Below, in pieces: positions 7,383 through 16,064 of a stretch of 64,000 nt of DNA (positions are counted from its first letter, which is position 1; the number at the start of each line of letters is the position of its first letter). This DNA comes from CBDEGK01 sp965237855. Lineage in GTDB: Bacteria > Pseudomonadota > Gammaproteobacteria > Pseudomonadales > Halieaceae. The stretch spans positions 868,001 through 932,000 of the forward strand of contig CBDEGK010000008.1 in the NCBI GenBank assembly GCA_965237855.1, read 5' to 3'. The notes under the pieces are model-generated. The model had not been told where the DNA came from. It ran no database searches and worked only from the letters and a program-made list of their open reading frames with translations. Made by a program: the position numbers and the translations under genes.

Positions 7383-10246
7383 TTGCCTTTCCTGATCGGT
7401 TTCTTGGCCTCGAGGATCGGCTTGAGGTAAGTGCCGGTGTAAGAGCCCTTAACTTCGGCGACATCTTCCGGCGTGCCGGTGGCGATGATCTCGCCACCAC
7501 CGCTGCCGCCCTCAGGACCGAGGTCGACAACCCAGTCGGCGGTTTTAACCACGTCCAGGTTGTGTTCAATGATGATGACGGTGTTGCCGTGATCACGTAG
7601 GCGATGCAGGACTGCGAGTAGTTGCTGAATGTCCTGGAAGTGCAAGCCGGTGGTAGGCTCATCGAGAATATACAAGGTGTTGCCTGTATCGCGTTTGGAC
7701 AGTTCCCGCGAGAGCTTGATGCGTTGGGCCTCGCCCCCGGACAATGTGGTAGCCGCCTGACCCAGGCGAATGTAGGACAGGCCCACATCCATCAGGGTTT
7801 GCAGCTTCTTGGCGATATTGGGCACCGGTTCGAAAAATTCCAGGCCGTCTTCAACCGTCATATCCAACACTTCGTGGATACTCTTGCCCTTGTAGCGAAT
7901 TTCCAGGGTCTCCCGATTGTAGCGTTTACTCTTGCACACATCGCAGGGCACGTAGATGTCTGGCAGGAAATGCATTTCCACCTTGGTGACGCCGTCGCCC
8001 TGGCAGGCTTCGCAACGGCCCCCCTTAACGTTGAAGCTGAAGCGCCCCGGTTTATACCCGCGTGAACGGGCTTCCTGGGTGCCGGCAAACAGTTCCCGCA
8101 CCGGCGTGAAAATGCCGGTGTAGGTGGCCGGGTTGGAGCGCGGGGTGCGGCCGATGGGGCTCTGGTCGATATCGATGCATTTATCGATATGCTCGAGGCC
8201 GGTAACGTCCTGGTGGGGAGCCGGGGTCAGCGTGGTCGCGCCATTTAATGCCGTCGCCGCGATGGGATAGAGGGTGGCATTGATCAATGTCGACTTGCCG
8301 CTGCCCGACACGCCGGTCACGCAGGTCATCAGGCCGAGGGGAATCTCCAGCTGCACCGATTGCAGGTTGTTGCCTGTGGCGCCGTACAAAGTCAGGAGTT
8401 TGCTCGCGTTGTAGGGCGTGCGGTGGGCGGGAATGGCTATCTCACGCTTGCCCGAGAGGAAGGCACCGGTCAGTGATTGTTTGGACTTGAGAATATCCTT
8501 GAGTTTGCCCTGGGCGACTATTTCTCCGCCGTGGACACCGGCACCCGGTCCGATATCGATGATGTGATCGGCAGCGCGTATCGCCTCCTCATCGTGTTCG
8601 ACCACCAGCACGGTGTTACCCAGGTCGCGCAGGTGCGTGAGAGTACTCAGTAGGCGGGCGTTGTCGCGCTGGTGTAGACCAATAGAAGGCTCGTCAAGAA
8701 TATACATGACGCCCACCAGCCCAGCGCCAATTTGGCTGGCCAGGCGAATACGCTGGGCCTCGCCACCGGAGAGCGTTTCAGCACTGCGGTTGAGGGTCAG
8801 GTAGTTCAGACCCACGTCGACCAGGAAGCGATAGCGAGCTCGCAACTCTTTGAGGATCTTGTCGGCGATCTCGCCCTTGCGGCCCTTCAATTTCAGGCTC
8901 TCGAAATACGCCAGCGAATCCCCCACCGGTAAATCGGTGATGGAGGGTAGAGAGCGATTGTCGACAAACACATGGCGAGCATCGCGACACAGGCGCGTGC
9001 CCTGGCAGTCCGGGCAGTGGGAGGTGGCCAGGTATTTGGCCAGGTCCTCGCGCACTGACTGGCTTTCGGTGTCGCGGTAGCGGCGATCCATATTGGGCAG
9101 GATGCCCTCAAACGGGTGGGTGCGCTGAAACACATCGCCGCGGTCATTGATGTAGGAGAACTGCACTTCCTCGCGGCCGCTGCCACTGAGGATGATCTTC
9201 TGGTGTTTCTTGCTGAGTTTTTCAAACGGTGTGTCTATGTCGAAGCCGTAGTGGCTGGCTAATGACGTAAGCATATGAAAGTAATAGACATTTCGGCGGT
9301 CCCAGCCGCGTATGGCGCCTTCGGCCAGGCTCGCTTCCGGGTGTAGCACGATGCGCTCGGCATCGAAATACTGCTTCATGCCGAGGCCGTCACAACCGGA
9401 ACAGGCGCCGGCGGGGTTGTTGAAAGAAAACAGCTTGGGCTCCAGCTCGGAAATGCTGTGGCCGCACTGGGGGCAGGCGAAACGGGCGGAGAACAGGATG
9501 TCCTCGCCACCGCCGTCACCACCGCCATCGTCATCCATGGAGCAGATGCTGGCAATGCCATCGGTCAGTGACAGGGCGGTTTCAAACGACTCCGCCAGGC
9601 GCAGTTTCAAATCGGCGCGCACCTTGAATCGATCAACCACGACTTCGACAGTGTGCTTCTTTTTCTTATCCAGTTCTGGCGTATCGTCGAGGTCGGTGAC
9701 GATGCCATTGATGCGGGCGCGCACAAAACCGGACGCACGCAGTTCTTCAAACACATGCAGGTGTTCGCCTTTGCGCTCGCGTATCACCGGCGCCAGCAAC
9801 ATCAGCTTGCTGCCCTCCGGCAGGGCCATCACGGTATCCACCATCTGGCTGACGGTCTGGGCCTGCAAGGTGGTGCCGTGATCGGGGCAATGGGGGTCGC
9901 CGACCCGGGCAAACAACAGGCGCAGGTAATCGTAGATCTCGGTGATGGTGCCGACGGTGGAGCGGGGGTTGTGGCTGGTGGATTTCTGTTCAATCGAGAT
10001 CGCCGGCGACAGTCCCTCCACATGATCGATGTCGGGCTTCTCCATCATGGACAAGAATTGCCGCGCGTAGGTGGACAGTGATTCCACATAGCGGCGCTGA
10101 CCCTCGGCATACAGGGTGTCAAACGCCAACGATGATTTACCGGAGCCGGAGAGCCCGGTAATCACCACCAGCTTGTCCCTGGGAATATCCAGATCAATAT
10201 TCTTGAGATTGTGGGTACGCGCCCCGCGGACAATAATTGTGTCCAT
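7373..10246 (-). CDS. uvrA: UvrABC excinuclease ATPase subunit A
   Basis: UvrA is the damage-sensing ABC-type dimer of nucleotide excision repair. The 957-residue protein has Walker A motifs GLSGSGKS (31-38) and a second GVSGSGKS in the C-terminal half. It also has two LSGGEAQRI signature motifs and CxxC zinc modules (CPQCGHSIS with CSGCDG; CEACQGDG with CDVC). ATG at 10246 is chosen because AGGTGGA lies a few bases upstream and translation begins MDTIIVRGARTHNL, the conserved N-terminus; a longer in-frame extension to 10303 is unlikely. An unusual Asp/Gly run (DDDGGGDGGGED) precedes the first zinc module. Only a degraded LexA-like half-site lies upstream. Confidence 0.98.
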   Translation of the reverse strand: MDTIIVRGARTHNLKNIDLDIPRDKLVVITGLSGSGKSSLAFDTLYAEGQRRYVESLSTYARQFLSMMEKPDIDHVEGLSPAISIEQKSTSHNPRSTVGTITEIYDYLRLLFARVGDPHCPDHGTTLQAQTVSQMVDTVMALPEGSKLMLLAPVIRERKGEHLHVFEELRASGFVRARINGIVTDLDDTPELDKKKKHTVEVVVDRFKVRADLKLRLAESFETALSLTDGIASICSMDDDGGGDGGGEDILFSARFACPQCGHSISELEPKLFSFNNPAGACSGCDGLGMKQYFDAERIVLHPEASLAEGAIRGWDRRNVYYFHMLTSLASHYGFDIDTPFEKLSKKHQKIILSGSGREEVQFSYINDRGDVFQRTHPFEGILPNMDRRYRDTESQSVREDLAKYLATSHCPDCQGTRLCRDARHVFVDNRSLPSITDLPVGDSLAYFESLKLKGRKGEIADKILKELRARYRFLVDVGLNYLTLNRSAETLSGGEAQRIRLASQIGAGLVGVMYILDEPSIGLHQRDNARLLSTLTHLRDLGNTVLVVEHDEEAIRAADHIIDIGPGAGVHGGEIVAQGKLKDILKSKQSLTGAFLSGKREIAIPAHRTPYNASKLLTLYGATGNNLQSVQLEIPLGLMTCVTGVSGSGKSTLINATLYPIAATALNGATTLTPAPHQDVTGLEHIDKCIDIDQSPIGRTPRSNPATYTGIFTPVRELFAGTQEARSRGYKPGRFSFNVKGGRCEACQGDGVTKVEMHFLPDIYVPCDVCKSKRYNRETLEIRYKGKSIHEVLDMTVEDGLEFFEPVPNIAKKLQTLMDVGLSYIRLGQAATTLSGGEAQRIKLSRELSKRDTGNTLYILDEPTTGLHFQDIQQLLAVLHRLRDHGNTVIIIEHNLDVVKTADWVVDLGPEGGSGGGEIIATGTPEDVAEVKGSYTGTYLKPILEAKKPIRKGKAA

Positions 10247-10407
10247 ATTCCACCTGCCAAAACCAAACCAGAAATTATAAGCCGAGGCCGGAGCCCGTGG
10301 CAAAAACTACTGTGTTTTTCTACGCAATAAAGGGTCAAAACTGCTACTATGCGCGCCGCGCCGACTAAGCGGCCCTGTTGGAATACCCCTTGATCACCGA
10401 AAACCCC

Positions 10408-11754
10408 ATGACTGCGCTGGAAAGGCGCTCGGTTGCCAGCCTGGCGGCCCTCTATAGCTTCCGTATGCTGGGTCTGTTCATGGTGCTGCCACTGGTGTCG
10501 CTGTATGCCGATGAGCTGGTCGGCAGCACGGCATTTCTGCTGGGCCTGGCGCTGGGGGCTTACGGCCTGACCCAGGCGCTGTTTCAGATTCCTTTCGGTT
10601 TGTTGTCCGACAAGATTGGCCGCAAGCCGGTGATTGTGGGGGGTTTGATCCTGTTTGCCCTGGGCAGCGTGTGGGCGGCAGAAGCGGACAGTATCTACGG
10701 TGTGATCGGTGGGCGCGTGCTGCAGGGCGCCGGCGCCATCGCCAGCACCGTGATGGCCTTGCTAGCCGACGTGACCCGGGATGAACAGCGTACCAAGGCC
10801 ATGGCTGTGGTCGGTGTGAGTATTGGTGCATCCTTTGCCGTGGCGCTGATTGTCGGGCCCATTGTGGCCAGCTGGGGCGGCTTGTCGGCGGTGTTCTATT
10901 TTACAGCGGTGTTGGCTGTTGCGGGCATTGGCATCGTCTGGAAGCTGGTGCCAACGCCGTCCGGCGCCCACAAGCATCGCCGTGACACCGGTGCGGTGCC
11001 TGCGCTGATCCGGCGCTCCGTGTTTGATCTCAGCCTGGCGCGGCTCAATATCAGCGTTTTCTGCCTGCACTTTATGCTGATGGCGGGTTTCGTGGTGGTG
11101 CCATTGATACTGGAGCAGAAGCTGGGCCTGGACCGCGGCCAGCACTGGCTGGTGTACTTGCCGGCGTTGCTGCTGTCGGTTGCGGGTATGATTCCGCTGA
11201 TGATCCTGGGTGAACGCAAAGGCCGGCTCAAGATTGCCTTTATCATCGCCGTCTGCTTGCTGGTGGTGTCACAATCACTACTGGCAGCCGAGGCCAGTGC
11301 CTGGTGGTTTTACACCGGCATGTGGTTGTTCTTTATCGGTTTCAACTATCTGGAGGCCACGCTGCCCTCCTTAATCAGCAAAACCGTTTATGCCGGTGGC
11401 AAGGGTACGGCGTTGGGGGTGTATTCCACCTTCCAATTCCTCGGTGCTTTCGCCGGCGGCGCTGTGGGGGGCTATACCCTGCAGGCCGCGGGCAGTGGCG
11501 GGGTGTTTGCCGTGTGTATCGCCGTGGCCATGGTGTGGATGCTGATTGCGTTCACACTCGAAGCACCCAAGAACTTCACCAACCTGGTATTCACCCTGGG
11601 TGATGATGAAAACCAGTGGCGCCCGACCCTCCAACAAATTGAATGCGCCAAGGGCGTGGAGGAATTATTGCTGTTGGAAGAAGAGCGCACGGTCTACCTG
11701 AAGGTGGATGAGCAGTTGTTTAACAAGGATTTGCTCGCTCCTCTCACTGCCTAG
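10408..11754 (+). CDS. MFS transporter, YajR-like
   Basis: This 448-residue, 12-helix major facilitator has the loop 2-3 motif GLLSDKIGRKPVI and GRVLQGAGAIAS in helix 4, both typical of drug:H+ antiporter-type MFS proteins. After the last helix about 65 cytoplasmic residues follow, including VYLKVDEQLFNKDLL, which recalls the small C-terminal domain of YajR-type transporters. Substrate is unknown. The gene is divergent from uvrA. In pseudomonads a similar transporter lies between uvrA and ssb, while here about 6 kb separates it from ssb. TTG at 10378 is an alternative start with a 10-residue extension; neither start has a convincing ribosome-binding site. Confidence 0.85.
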   Translation: MTALERRSVASLAALYSFRMLGLFMVLPLVSLYADELVGSTAFLLGLALGAYGLTQALFQIPFGLLSDKIGRKPVIVGGLILFALGSVWAAEADSIYGVIGGRVLQGAGAIASTVMALLADVTRDEQRTKAMAVVGVSIGASFAVALIVGPIVASWGGLSAVFYFTAVLAVAGIGIVWKLVPTPSGAHKHRRDTGAVPALIRRSVFDLSLARLNISVFCLHFMLMAGFVVVPLILEQKLGLDRGQHWLVYLPALLLSVAGMIPLMILGERKGRLKIAFIIAVCLLVVSQSLLAAEASAWWFYTGMWLFFIGFNYLEATLPSLISKTVYAGGKGTALGVYSTFQFLGAFAGGAVGGYTLQAAGSGGVFAVCIAVAMVWMLIAFTLEAPKNFTNLVFTLGDDENQWRPTLQQIECAKGVEELLLLEEERTVYLKVDEQLFNKDLLAPLTA

Positions 11755-11884
11755 AAGCAGCAGCGCGCCGCCTGGAAGCAGGGTTGGCAGATTGACTGGA
11801 TCGGGATAGAAATACCCCTTGTTCCCTGCCCCGCGCGGGTCTATGTTGAAGGTATCGTTTAACACGTTGATACAGGGAAGGTAG

Positions 11885-12604
11885 ATGCGTGATTGTGATA
11901 ACAGCCAACTCAATTGGCGTCGCCTTTTTCTGCGCTGGCCAATACTGCCACCCTCATTCTTTGTGATGATTACCTTGTACCAGGGCTTGAATCACTGGCC
12001 GGTACACGACGAAAGTCAGCTGCCTGGTCTGGCCATCTACGGCGTTCCCGTTGATGCCCAAATTCCGTTTGTACCAATCAGCCTGCTGCCCTACCTGAGC
12101 TTCTTCGCCTTCTACCTGTTGCACAAGCCCTTGCTCGCGAGTTCCGCTTTGAGCAGTCGGCGTTTCTGGCGCATGGAAGTTGTTCTGGTCGTGATGAGCG
12201 TAGTCAGTTGCGCCTGCTTTCTGCTGTTTCCGACGCAGATAGAATTGCGCCAGCAGGCCTTGGAGAGTCTGGCCAGTGGAGTTTACCCGGCGTGGTTGGT
12301 TGATGCCTGCCTAGGGCTGTTCCTACTCGACAATGAGATCAATGCATGGCCCAGTATTCACGTATCACAGCCGTTATTCATCATGCTTTGCGTGACCCGC
12401 ATGCAATTGTACTCTCCGCATAAGCTGGCGATGCTGTGGCTTCTACTACTCACGGTGATGGTCAGCGTCCTGACCCTGAAACAGCACTATGTGTGGGACG
12501 TAGCCACTGGCGTATTGTTGGCACTCGCCTCGGTTCAGGTCTGCTTTTCCTGGTCCAGTGGTATCAAGTGGGTGCAGCCCCGGGTGGGGGAGGCGATCAG
12601 ATGA
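11885..12604 (+). CDS. PAP2-superfamily inner-membrane protein
   Basis: This 239-residue protein has about six hydrophobic segments. It carries two motifs of the PAP2/inositol-phosphorylceramide-synthase-like phosphatase fold: NAWPSIHVSQ (active-site PSxH) and KQHYVWDVATG (the second histidine with following Asp). The first PAP2 motif (KxxxxxxRP) is not obvious, as in IPC-synthase-like members. Such enzymes hydrolyse or transfer phospholipid or isoprenoid head groups at the membrane. A GGGAAGG ribosome-binding site precedes the ATG. It opens the accessory cluster and its stop overlaps the next start as ATGA, pointing to translational coupling with the outer-membrane protein. Confidence 0.7.
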   Translation: MRDCDNSQLNWRRLFLRWPILPPSFFVMITLYQGLNHWPVHDESQLPGLAIYGVPVDAQIPFVPISLLPYLSFFAFYLLHKPLLASSALSSRRFWRMEVVLVVMSVVSCACFLLFPTQIELRQQALESLASGVYPAWLVDACLGLFLLDNEINAWPSIHVSQPLFIMLCVTRMQLYSPHKLAMLWLLLLTVMVSVLTLKQHYVWDVATGVLLALASVQVCFSWSSGIKWVQPRVGEAIR

Positions 12605-13455
12605 ATCGCATACTGGCCTGCGGAATCTTCGTTGCCATGCCGGTTCACGCCGACCTGCCACTAACGGTGGAGGACATACTGACCGCACATCATCGCTATC
12701 GAATTGAAGCCAATCTTGAATATAGCAATCGCGAATACTCCGACCTCTCTTCCGGTTACATCAGTAGTAGTGACCTGGCCTTGCTCAGCATTGGCTCGCG
12801 CTGGGGGTGGAGCTTGCAAACAGAGTTGTTGGTACGGGCCTATGGGTACCAATCTCAGGTACGAGTGCGCCAGGAAGGGCGTTCGGATGAGACGGGAGAC
12901 GCGGATTGGAGTCGACTGTTGGTCGGGATCAATCACCAATTTTCAGGAGACAGCAATACGCCAGCTTTGTTGGGATTTGCCAGCGTAGATCTGTTGGATA
13001 AGCCCGGCGTGCCCGGCGCGAAGGTTGGTAGTGCGCGGAATATCAACCTGGGGCTAACGACCTACCGCAGCCTGGATCCCCTGTTGTTGTCGGCTGTGGT
13101 GATGTACGAGTATCGGGCCGCGTATGACATTAATGAACTTGAAGTCGAGCCCGGCAATAGTTTCTCGTTCAGCCCGCAGTTCGCGTTCTCTGCCAACCAC
13201 CTGGTGACTCTCACCGGAGGTATCAGGTGGGAGTGGCGTGACAGTCCGCGGGTGGCGCAGAAAAATCTGACCATTGGTCGCAATCGAACCAGCTTGTTGC
13301 TGGGCATGGGCTATAGCTGGAATGAAGACGTTTCCATAAGCCTCAACGGCGCGTTTTCGGTGACAGATTCTGAGGGATCGAGTTTGAATATGTCGGTCGT
13401 TTACAAGTTTGATGATCCTAAGGCCCATTCGGGTATCAGTAAGAGGGTGAAGTGA
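12601..13455 (+). CDS. Predicted outer-membrane beta-barrel protein
   Basis: This 284-residue protein begins with a Sec signal peptide (MNRILACGIFVAMPVHA, probable cleavage before DLPL). The remainder is alternating amphipathic strand-like sequence ending in VVYKF near the C-terminus, as expected for a beta-barrel of about ten to twelve strands. It resembles the broad group of barrel proteins annotated as phenol-degradation MetA-like or FapF-like transporters, but no specific family motif is certain. The start at ATG 12601 overlaps the preceding stop. A longer upstream extension only reads through the other gene out of frame. By context it could carry the neighbouring exported protein across the outer membrane. 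Confidence 0.65.
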   Translation: MNRILACGIFVAMPVHADLPLTVEDILTAHHRYRIEANLEYSNREYSDLSSGYISSSDLALLSIGSRWGWSLQTELLVRAYGYQSQVRVRQEGRSDETGDADWSRLLVGINHQFSGDSNTPALLGFASVDLLDKPGVPGAKVGSARNINLGLTTYRSLDPLLLSAVVMYEYRAAYDINELEVEPGNSFSFSPQFAFSANHLVTLTGGIRWEWRDSPRVAQKNLTIGRNRTSLLLGMGYSWNEDVSISLNGAFSVTDSEGSSLNMSVVYKFDDPKAHSGISKRVK

Positions 13456-13748
13456 TTTTTGACGTATTGCACTTCTGCATAATAGTGACGATGGGTACGC
13501 AGGTTCTCTTCGCGCTTTCCGAGCGTCGTTACAAATTGATTGGCGCAGTTATCTTGGCGTCCTTTTGCCTCGACGTTGTGCTCGCATTGGCAATGGTTCG
13601 ACCGATGCCTCTCTTCATGGACCAGTTAGTAAGAACATCGATTTCTGTTGTAGTCGCAGTAGCAGTTATCTACGTATTCTATCGAATAATTTGTAAGATA
13701 TTTAGGTTGGAAGGGCAGTCTTTGTATCCGAGAAGGAAGAAGGACTGA
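13452..13748 (+). CDS. Small three-helix membrane protein, unknown
   Basis: This 98-residue protein starts with GTG overlapping the barrel gene's stop (GTGA). It has three predicted membrane helices (about residues 4-20, 28-48 and 62-80) and a basic C-terminal tail, YPRRKKD. Base composition is more AT-rich than the flanking core genes. No family is recognised. Its place between the barrel and the exported Ala/Gly-rich protein suggests an accessory or self-protection role in the same system, but that is speculation. Confidence 0.6.
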   Translation: MIFDVLHFCIIVTMGTQVLFALSERRYKLIGAVILASFCLDVVLALAMVRPMPLFMDQLVRTSISVVVAVAVIYVFYRIICKIFRLEGQSLYPRRKKD

Positions 13749-13794
13749 TCAACATTAATGCAAGACTCCATCTTAAGGAATAAGGAGATGACAC

Positions 13795-14373
13795 ATGGAT
13801 AGGTCAATCCCAATACTGCTCTCAGCAGTACTTGTAAGTACTAGCGCGGTTGCGCATGGAATGCCGCAATATATCAACAGTCCCCCGACCCAGCCGCAGG
13901 TGTTGGAGTGGGAACTACTCTCGGATCGAGAAATGTCAGCGACGTCGGGTGAGCTCTGGCCTGCAGCTGTAGTTGTTGCCATAGCTGCAGGTGCTTTAGT
14001 GGGTGCAGCGGAGAGTTTCGTCGATCAGAGTGTCTCTGGCGGGCAAATAGATATGGCTGATGTTGCCACCAACGCGGCAGCTGGGGCGGCCCTTGGAGGA
14101 ATAAACGCGGCTGCTGCACTAACCAGGAGCGCTGTAGTCATAGTTACAGCTATTGGTTTGGACATAGCCTATACAGCAGCGAGAGCAGCTGCCGAACCCG
14201 TCGGCCCTCCCACCCCCAAAATCGATCTCAGCAAAATCAATATCCCGCCGCCGGTGCCGCCCAGTGTGCTTTACGGCGCCGAAATCCACATTGGGCCTGC
14301 TGTGGCATCCGCGCCCAGCCCGGATTTCGGCAGGGGCGGTGGCGCGGGCGAAGAGCACTATCTCTACTTCTAG
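13795..14373 (+). CDS. Sec-exported Ala/Gly-rich protein with double-glycine-leader-like motif
   Basis: This 192-residue protein has a clear ribosome-binding site (AAGGAGATGACAC before ATG). In order: a Sec signal peptide (1-20, cut near AVA-HG); a short linker; LSDREMSATSG at 42-52; a hydrophobic Ala/Val/Gly stretch (56-72); a second one (about 90-131) with AAAGAALGGINAAAA; a Pro-rich linker (135-157); and a Gly-rich tail ending HYLYF. The 42-52 segment matches the LSxxELxxIxGG consensus of C39-cleaved leaders at L(-12), S(-11), E(-8), M(-7) and G(-2); the final position is Glu rather than Gly/Ala/Ser. With a C39 peptidase gene in the same block, it is the likely substrate, giving a hydrophobic secreted or surface product. 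Function is inferred; no family is recognised. Confidence 0.65.
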   Translation: MDRSIPILLSAVLVSTSAVAHGMPQYINSPPTQPQVLEWELLSDREMSATSGELWPAAVVVAIAAGALVGAAESFVDQSVSGGQIDMADVATNAAAGAALGGINAAAALTRSAVVIVTAIGLDIAYTAARAAAEPVGPPTPKIDLSKINIPPPVPPSVLYGAEIHIGPAVASAPSPDFGRGGGAGEEHYLYF

Positions 14374-14380
14374 GTGAGAC

Positions 14381-14407
14381 AGGCCCGCGGTGGCGGGCCT
14401 TTCGTTG
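14381..14407 (+). terminator. GC-rich hairpin after the exported-protein gene
   Basis: AGGCCCGC (14381-14388), a GGTG loop and GCGGGCCT (14393-14400) are followed by TTTCGTT. The hairpin lies 8 nt after the exported-protein stop and 10 nt before the hydrolase ATG. It may partly terminate transcription, so that the exported protein is made in excess over the enzymes downstream. Confidence 0.6.
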
Positions 14408-14864
14408 CTATGTTGATTCGCTGGTGTTGCCGAGCGTCTGTGCTCATGTTTGCGCTGCTGTTTGCAGACTGGGCTGTTGCTGAGAGCTTTGAGGCTCGGC
14501 TGGTAAGGTGGGTGCAGGCAAATATGGCAGAGGGCTTTGAGCGAGGGCAGTTCTCCTCAGCGGCACTGTCTGTTGTTCGTAGCGAGGAGGAGGTCCTGTC
14601 AATCACCTTCGGTCTCAGCGATGCGCAGGCGCGCACCGTTGCCCATCCCTATCAAACCCGCTTTCGCATCAGTTCAATCACCAAGGTGTTCTCCGCCGTA
14701 GCCATCGCCCAGCTATTACAAGAAGGGAGAATCGAGTCGCTGGATGATCCAGTGAATGCATACCTGAAACGCTTTCGGCTGCCGGACAACGACGGCGAGG
14801 CCGTCACCATTCATCATTTGATGACGCACTCGGCGGGATTTGATTACTCCAACTTTGGCTTGTA

Positions 14865-14868
14865 CTCG
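14865..14868. repeat. Target-site duplication CTCG, left copy
   Basis: CTCG abuts the left end of the IS3-family element and is repeated at 16065-16068. The hydrolase codon frame continues exactly when one copy is removed. Confidence 0.85.
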
Positions 14869-14907
14869 GGTAATCATCCCCTTTTTAACCGACGCCAAAA
14901 GTAGATG

Positions 14908-15732
14908 TCATGCTGCAATCAGCACTTGTTTCGGTGGTAAGCCACCATTGGCCTTATTAGGCCGTTCGTTATTGTAAAACCAAAGCCACTTCGTGGCATA
15001 GTCTTGCACTTCTGTAATTGACCCGAATATGTATTGGCTCAGCCAGCTGTATCGTATCGTGCGATTGTAACGTTCGACGTAAGCATTTTGCTGCGGATTG
15101 CCGGGCTGAATAAACTCAAGCTGGATATCGTGTTTTTCCGTCCATGTCTCCAGGTCTTGGCTAATAAATTCTGGGCCGTTATCGCAGCGTAGTCGCCTAG
15201 GCTTGCCTCGCCATTCAATGATCTGTTCCAGAGCACGAATAACGCGTACCGCAGGGAGTGAAAAATCCGCCTCAATGCCTAAGCCTTCACGATTAAAATC
15301 ATCAAGCACATTAAACAAACGAAACGTGCGACCATCACTCAATTGATCATGCATGAAATCCATTGACCAGATTTTATTGGGTTCATCCGGCACAGCCAGC
15401 GGCACTGGTTTTTCTCGCTGTATGCGCTTTCTGGATCTGATTCTCAGGTTTAATTCCAGGTCGCAGTATATGCGATAAATACGCTTATGGTTCCATTCAT
15501 GGCCTTTAACATTCCGCAGGTAATCTCGACAAAGTCCAAACCCCCAGTCTTTCTGGTTATCAGTCAAGCGAACAAGCCAGTCAGCAATCTCCGCATTCTC
15601 ATCCGATAATATCGGCTGATAGCGGTAGCAGCTTTCGCTGATGCCGAATGCGAGGCAGACCAGGCGAGTAGTGGCACCATATGCCGAGGCTGCCTTCTGG
15701 GCCATCTCTTTGCGCCGAGATGGCCTCACCAC
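14908..15732 (-). CDS. IS3-family transposase OrfB (DDE integrase catalytic domain)
   Basis: This 274-residue product contains the retroviral-integrase-like DDE core: WSMDFMHD (first Asp), RCDNGPEF (second Asp) and NAYVERYNRT (Glu). The N-terminal HTH_21-like region includes ESCYRYQP. It is normally made as an OrfAB fusion by frameshifting from orfA. Its frame continues directly from the slippery A6G at the end of orfA, and the GTG at 15732 is only a nominal start. It appears full length with no internal stop. Confidence 0.95.
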   Translation of the reverse strand: MVRPSRRKEMAQKAASAYGATTRLVCLAFGISESCYRYQPILSDENAEIADWLVRLTDNQKDWGFGLCRDYLRNVKGHEWNHKRIYRIYCDLELNLRIRSRKRIQREKPVPLAVPDEPNKIWSMDFMHDQLSDGRTFRLFNVLDDFNREGLGIEADFSLPAVRVIRALEQIIEWRGKPRRLRCDNGPEFISQDLETWTEKHDIQLEFIQPGNPQQNAYVERYNRTIRYSWLSQYIFGSITEVQDYATKWLWFYNNERPNKANGGLPPKQVLIAA

Positions 15733-16043
15733 TTTTTTGCTAGTGCTTCCTGGACCATTTCCGCCTTGAGTCGCTCATCAGCGTACATTTTCTTCAGCCG
15801 CCGGTTTTCATCTTCCAGTTCCTTCACGCGCTTCATCATTGAGGCGTCCATTCCGCCAAACTTGGCTCTCCACTTATAAAAACTGGCGTTGCTCATGCCG
15901 TGTTCACGACAGAGCGCGGGAACAGGAGTGCCGGCCTCGGCTTGTTTCAGGATCGCCAGGATCTGACTGTCGCTATATCTTGATGTTTTCACTTGAGAAT
16001 CTCCTTCGTTCAGTTTACGAGAAAATTCTACTTTTGAAGTCAA
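15726..16043 (-). CDS. IS3-family transposase OrfA (HTH domain)
   Basis: This 105-residue product has the HTH_Tnp_1 fold. YSDSQILAILKQAEAGTPV and LCREHGMSNASFYKWRAKFGG form the DNA-binding part. A leucine-zipper-like segment (KELEDENRRLKKMY) mediates oligomerisation in the family. It overlaps orfB by 7 nt. An earlier start within the first 20 residues (just before TSRYSDSQ) is possible, because the usual OrfA begins close to that motif. Confidence 0.93.
   Translation of the reverse strand: MTSKVEFSRKLNEGDSQVKTSRYSDSQILAILKQAEAGTPVPALCREHGMSNASFYKWRAKFGGMDASMMKRVKELEDENRRLKKMYADERLKAEMVQEALAKKW
15732..15738 (-). promoter_or_regulatory. Programmed -1 frameshift site (A6G)
   Basis: On the minus strand the end of orfA reads AAAAAAG, decoded AAA-AAG. 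A -1 slip places the ribosome exactly in the orfB frame, giving the OrfAB transposase. This is a standard IS3-family slippery heptamer. Confidence 0.85.
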
Positions 16044-16064
16044 TTAATTTTAGGGGTGATTACC

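Larger units (their letters stand above)
14869..16064 (-). mobile_element. IS3-family insertion sequence, IS407-like, 1,196 bp
   Basis: The element carries orfA and orfB on the minus strand. Its ends are imperfect inverted repeats: both start GGTAATCA, continue with CCCCT, and share CAAAAGTAGA about 30 bp in. A 4-bp direct repeat CTCG flanks it. Four-bp duplications and this OrfA/OrfB type are characteristic of the IS407 subgroup. Boundaries are supported independently: exact excision restores the hydrolase frame. Both transposase frames and the frameshift signal are intact, so it may be active. Confidence 0.92.

Noticed and set aside
10310..10325. LexA box upstream of uvrA
   Set aside because: CTGT-N8-ACGC keeps only one good half of CTGT-N8-ACAG.
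12436..12600. Upstream in-frame extension of the outer-membrane protein
   Set aside because: It overlaps the PAP2 gene in another frame, and ATG 12601 gives a proper signal peptide.
13827..13842. AGTACTT-GT-AAGTACT inverted repeat as an operator
   Set aside because: It lies within the signal-peptide codons after the start; a regulatory role cannot be supported.
14877..16056. Alternative IS ends at CCCC...GGGG
   Set aside because: These leave no matching target duplication; the GGTAATCA ends give CTCG and restore the reading frame.
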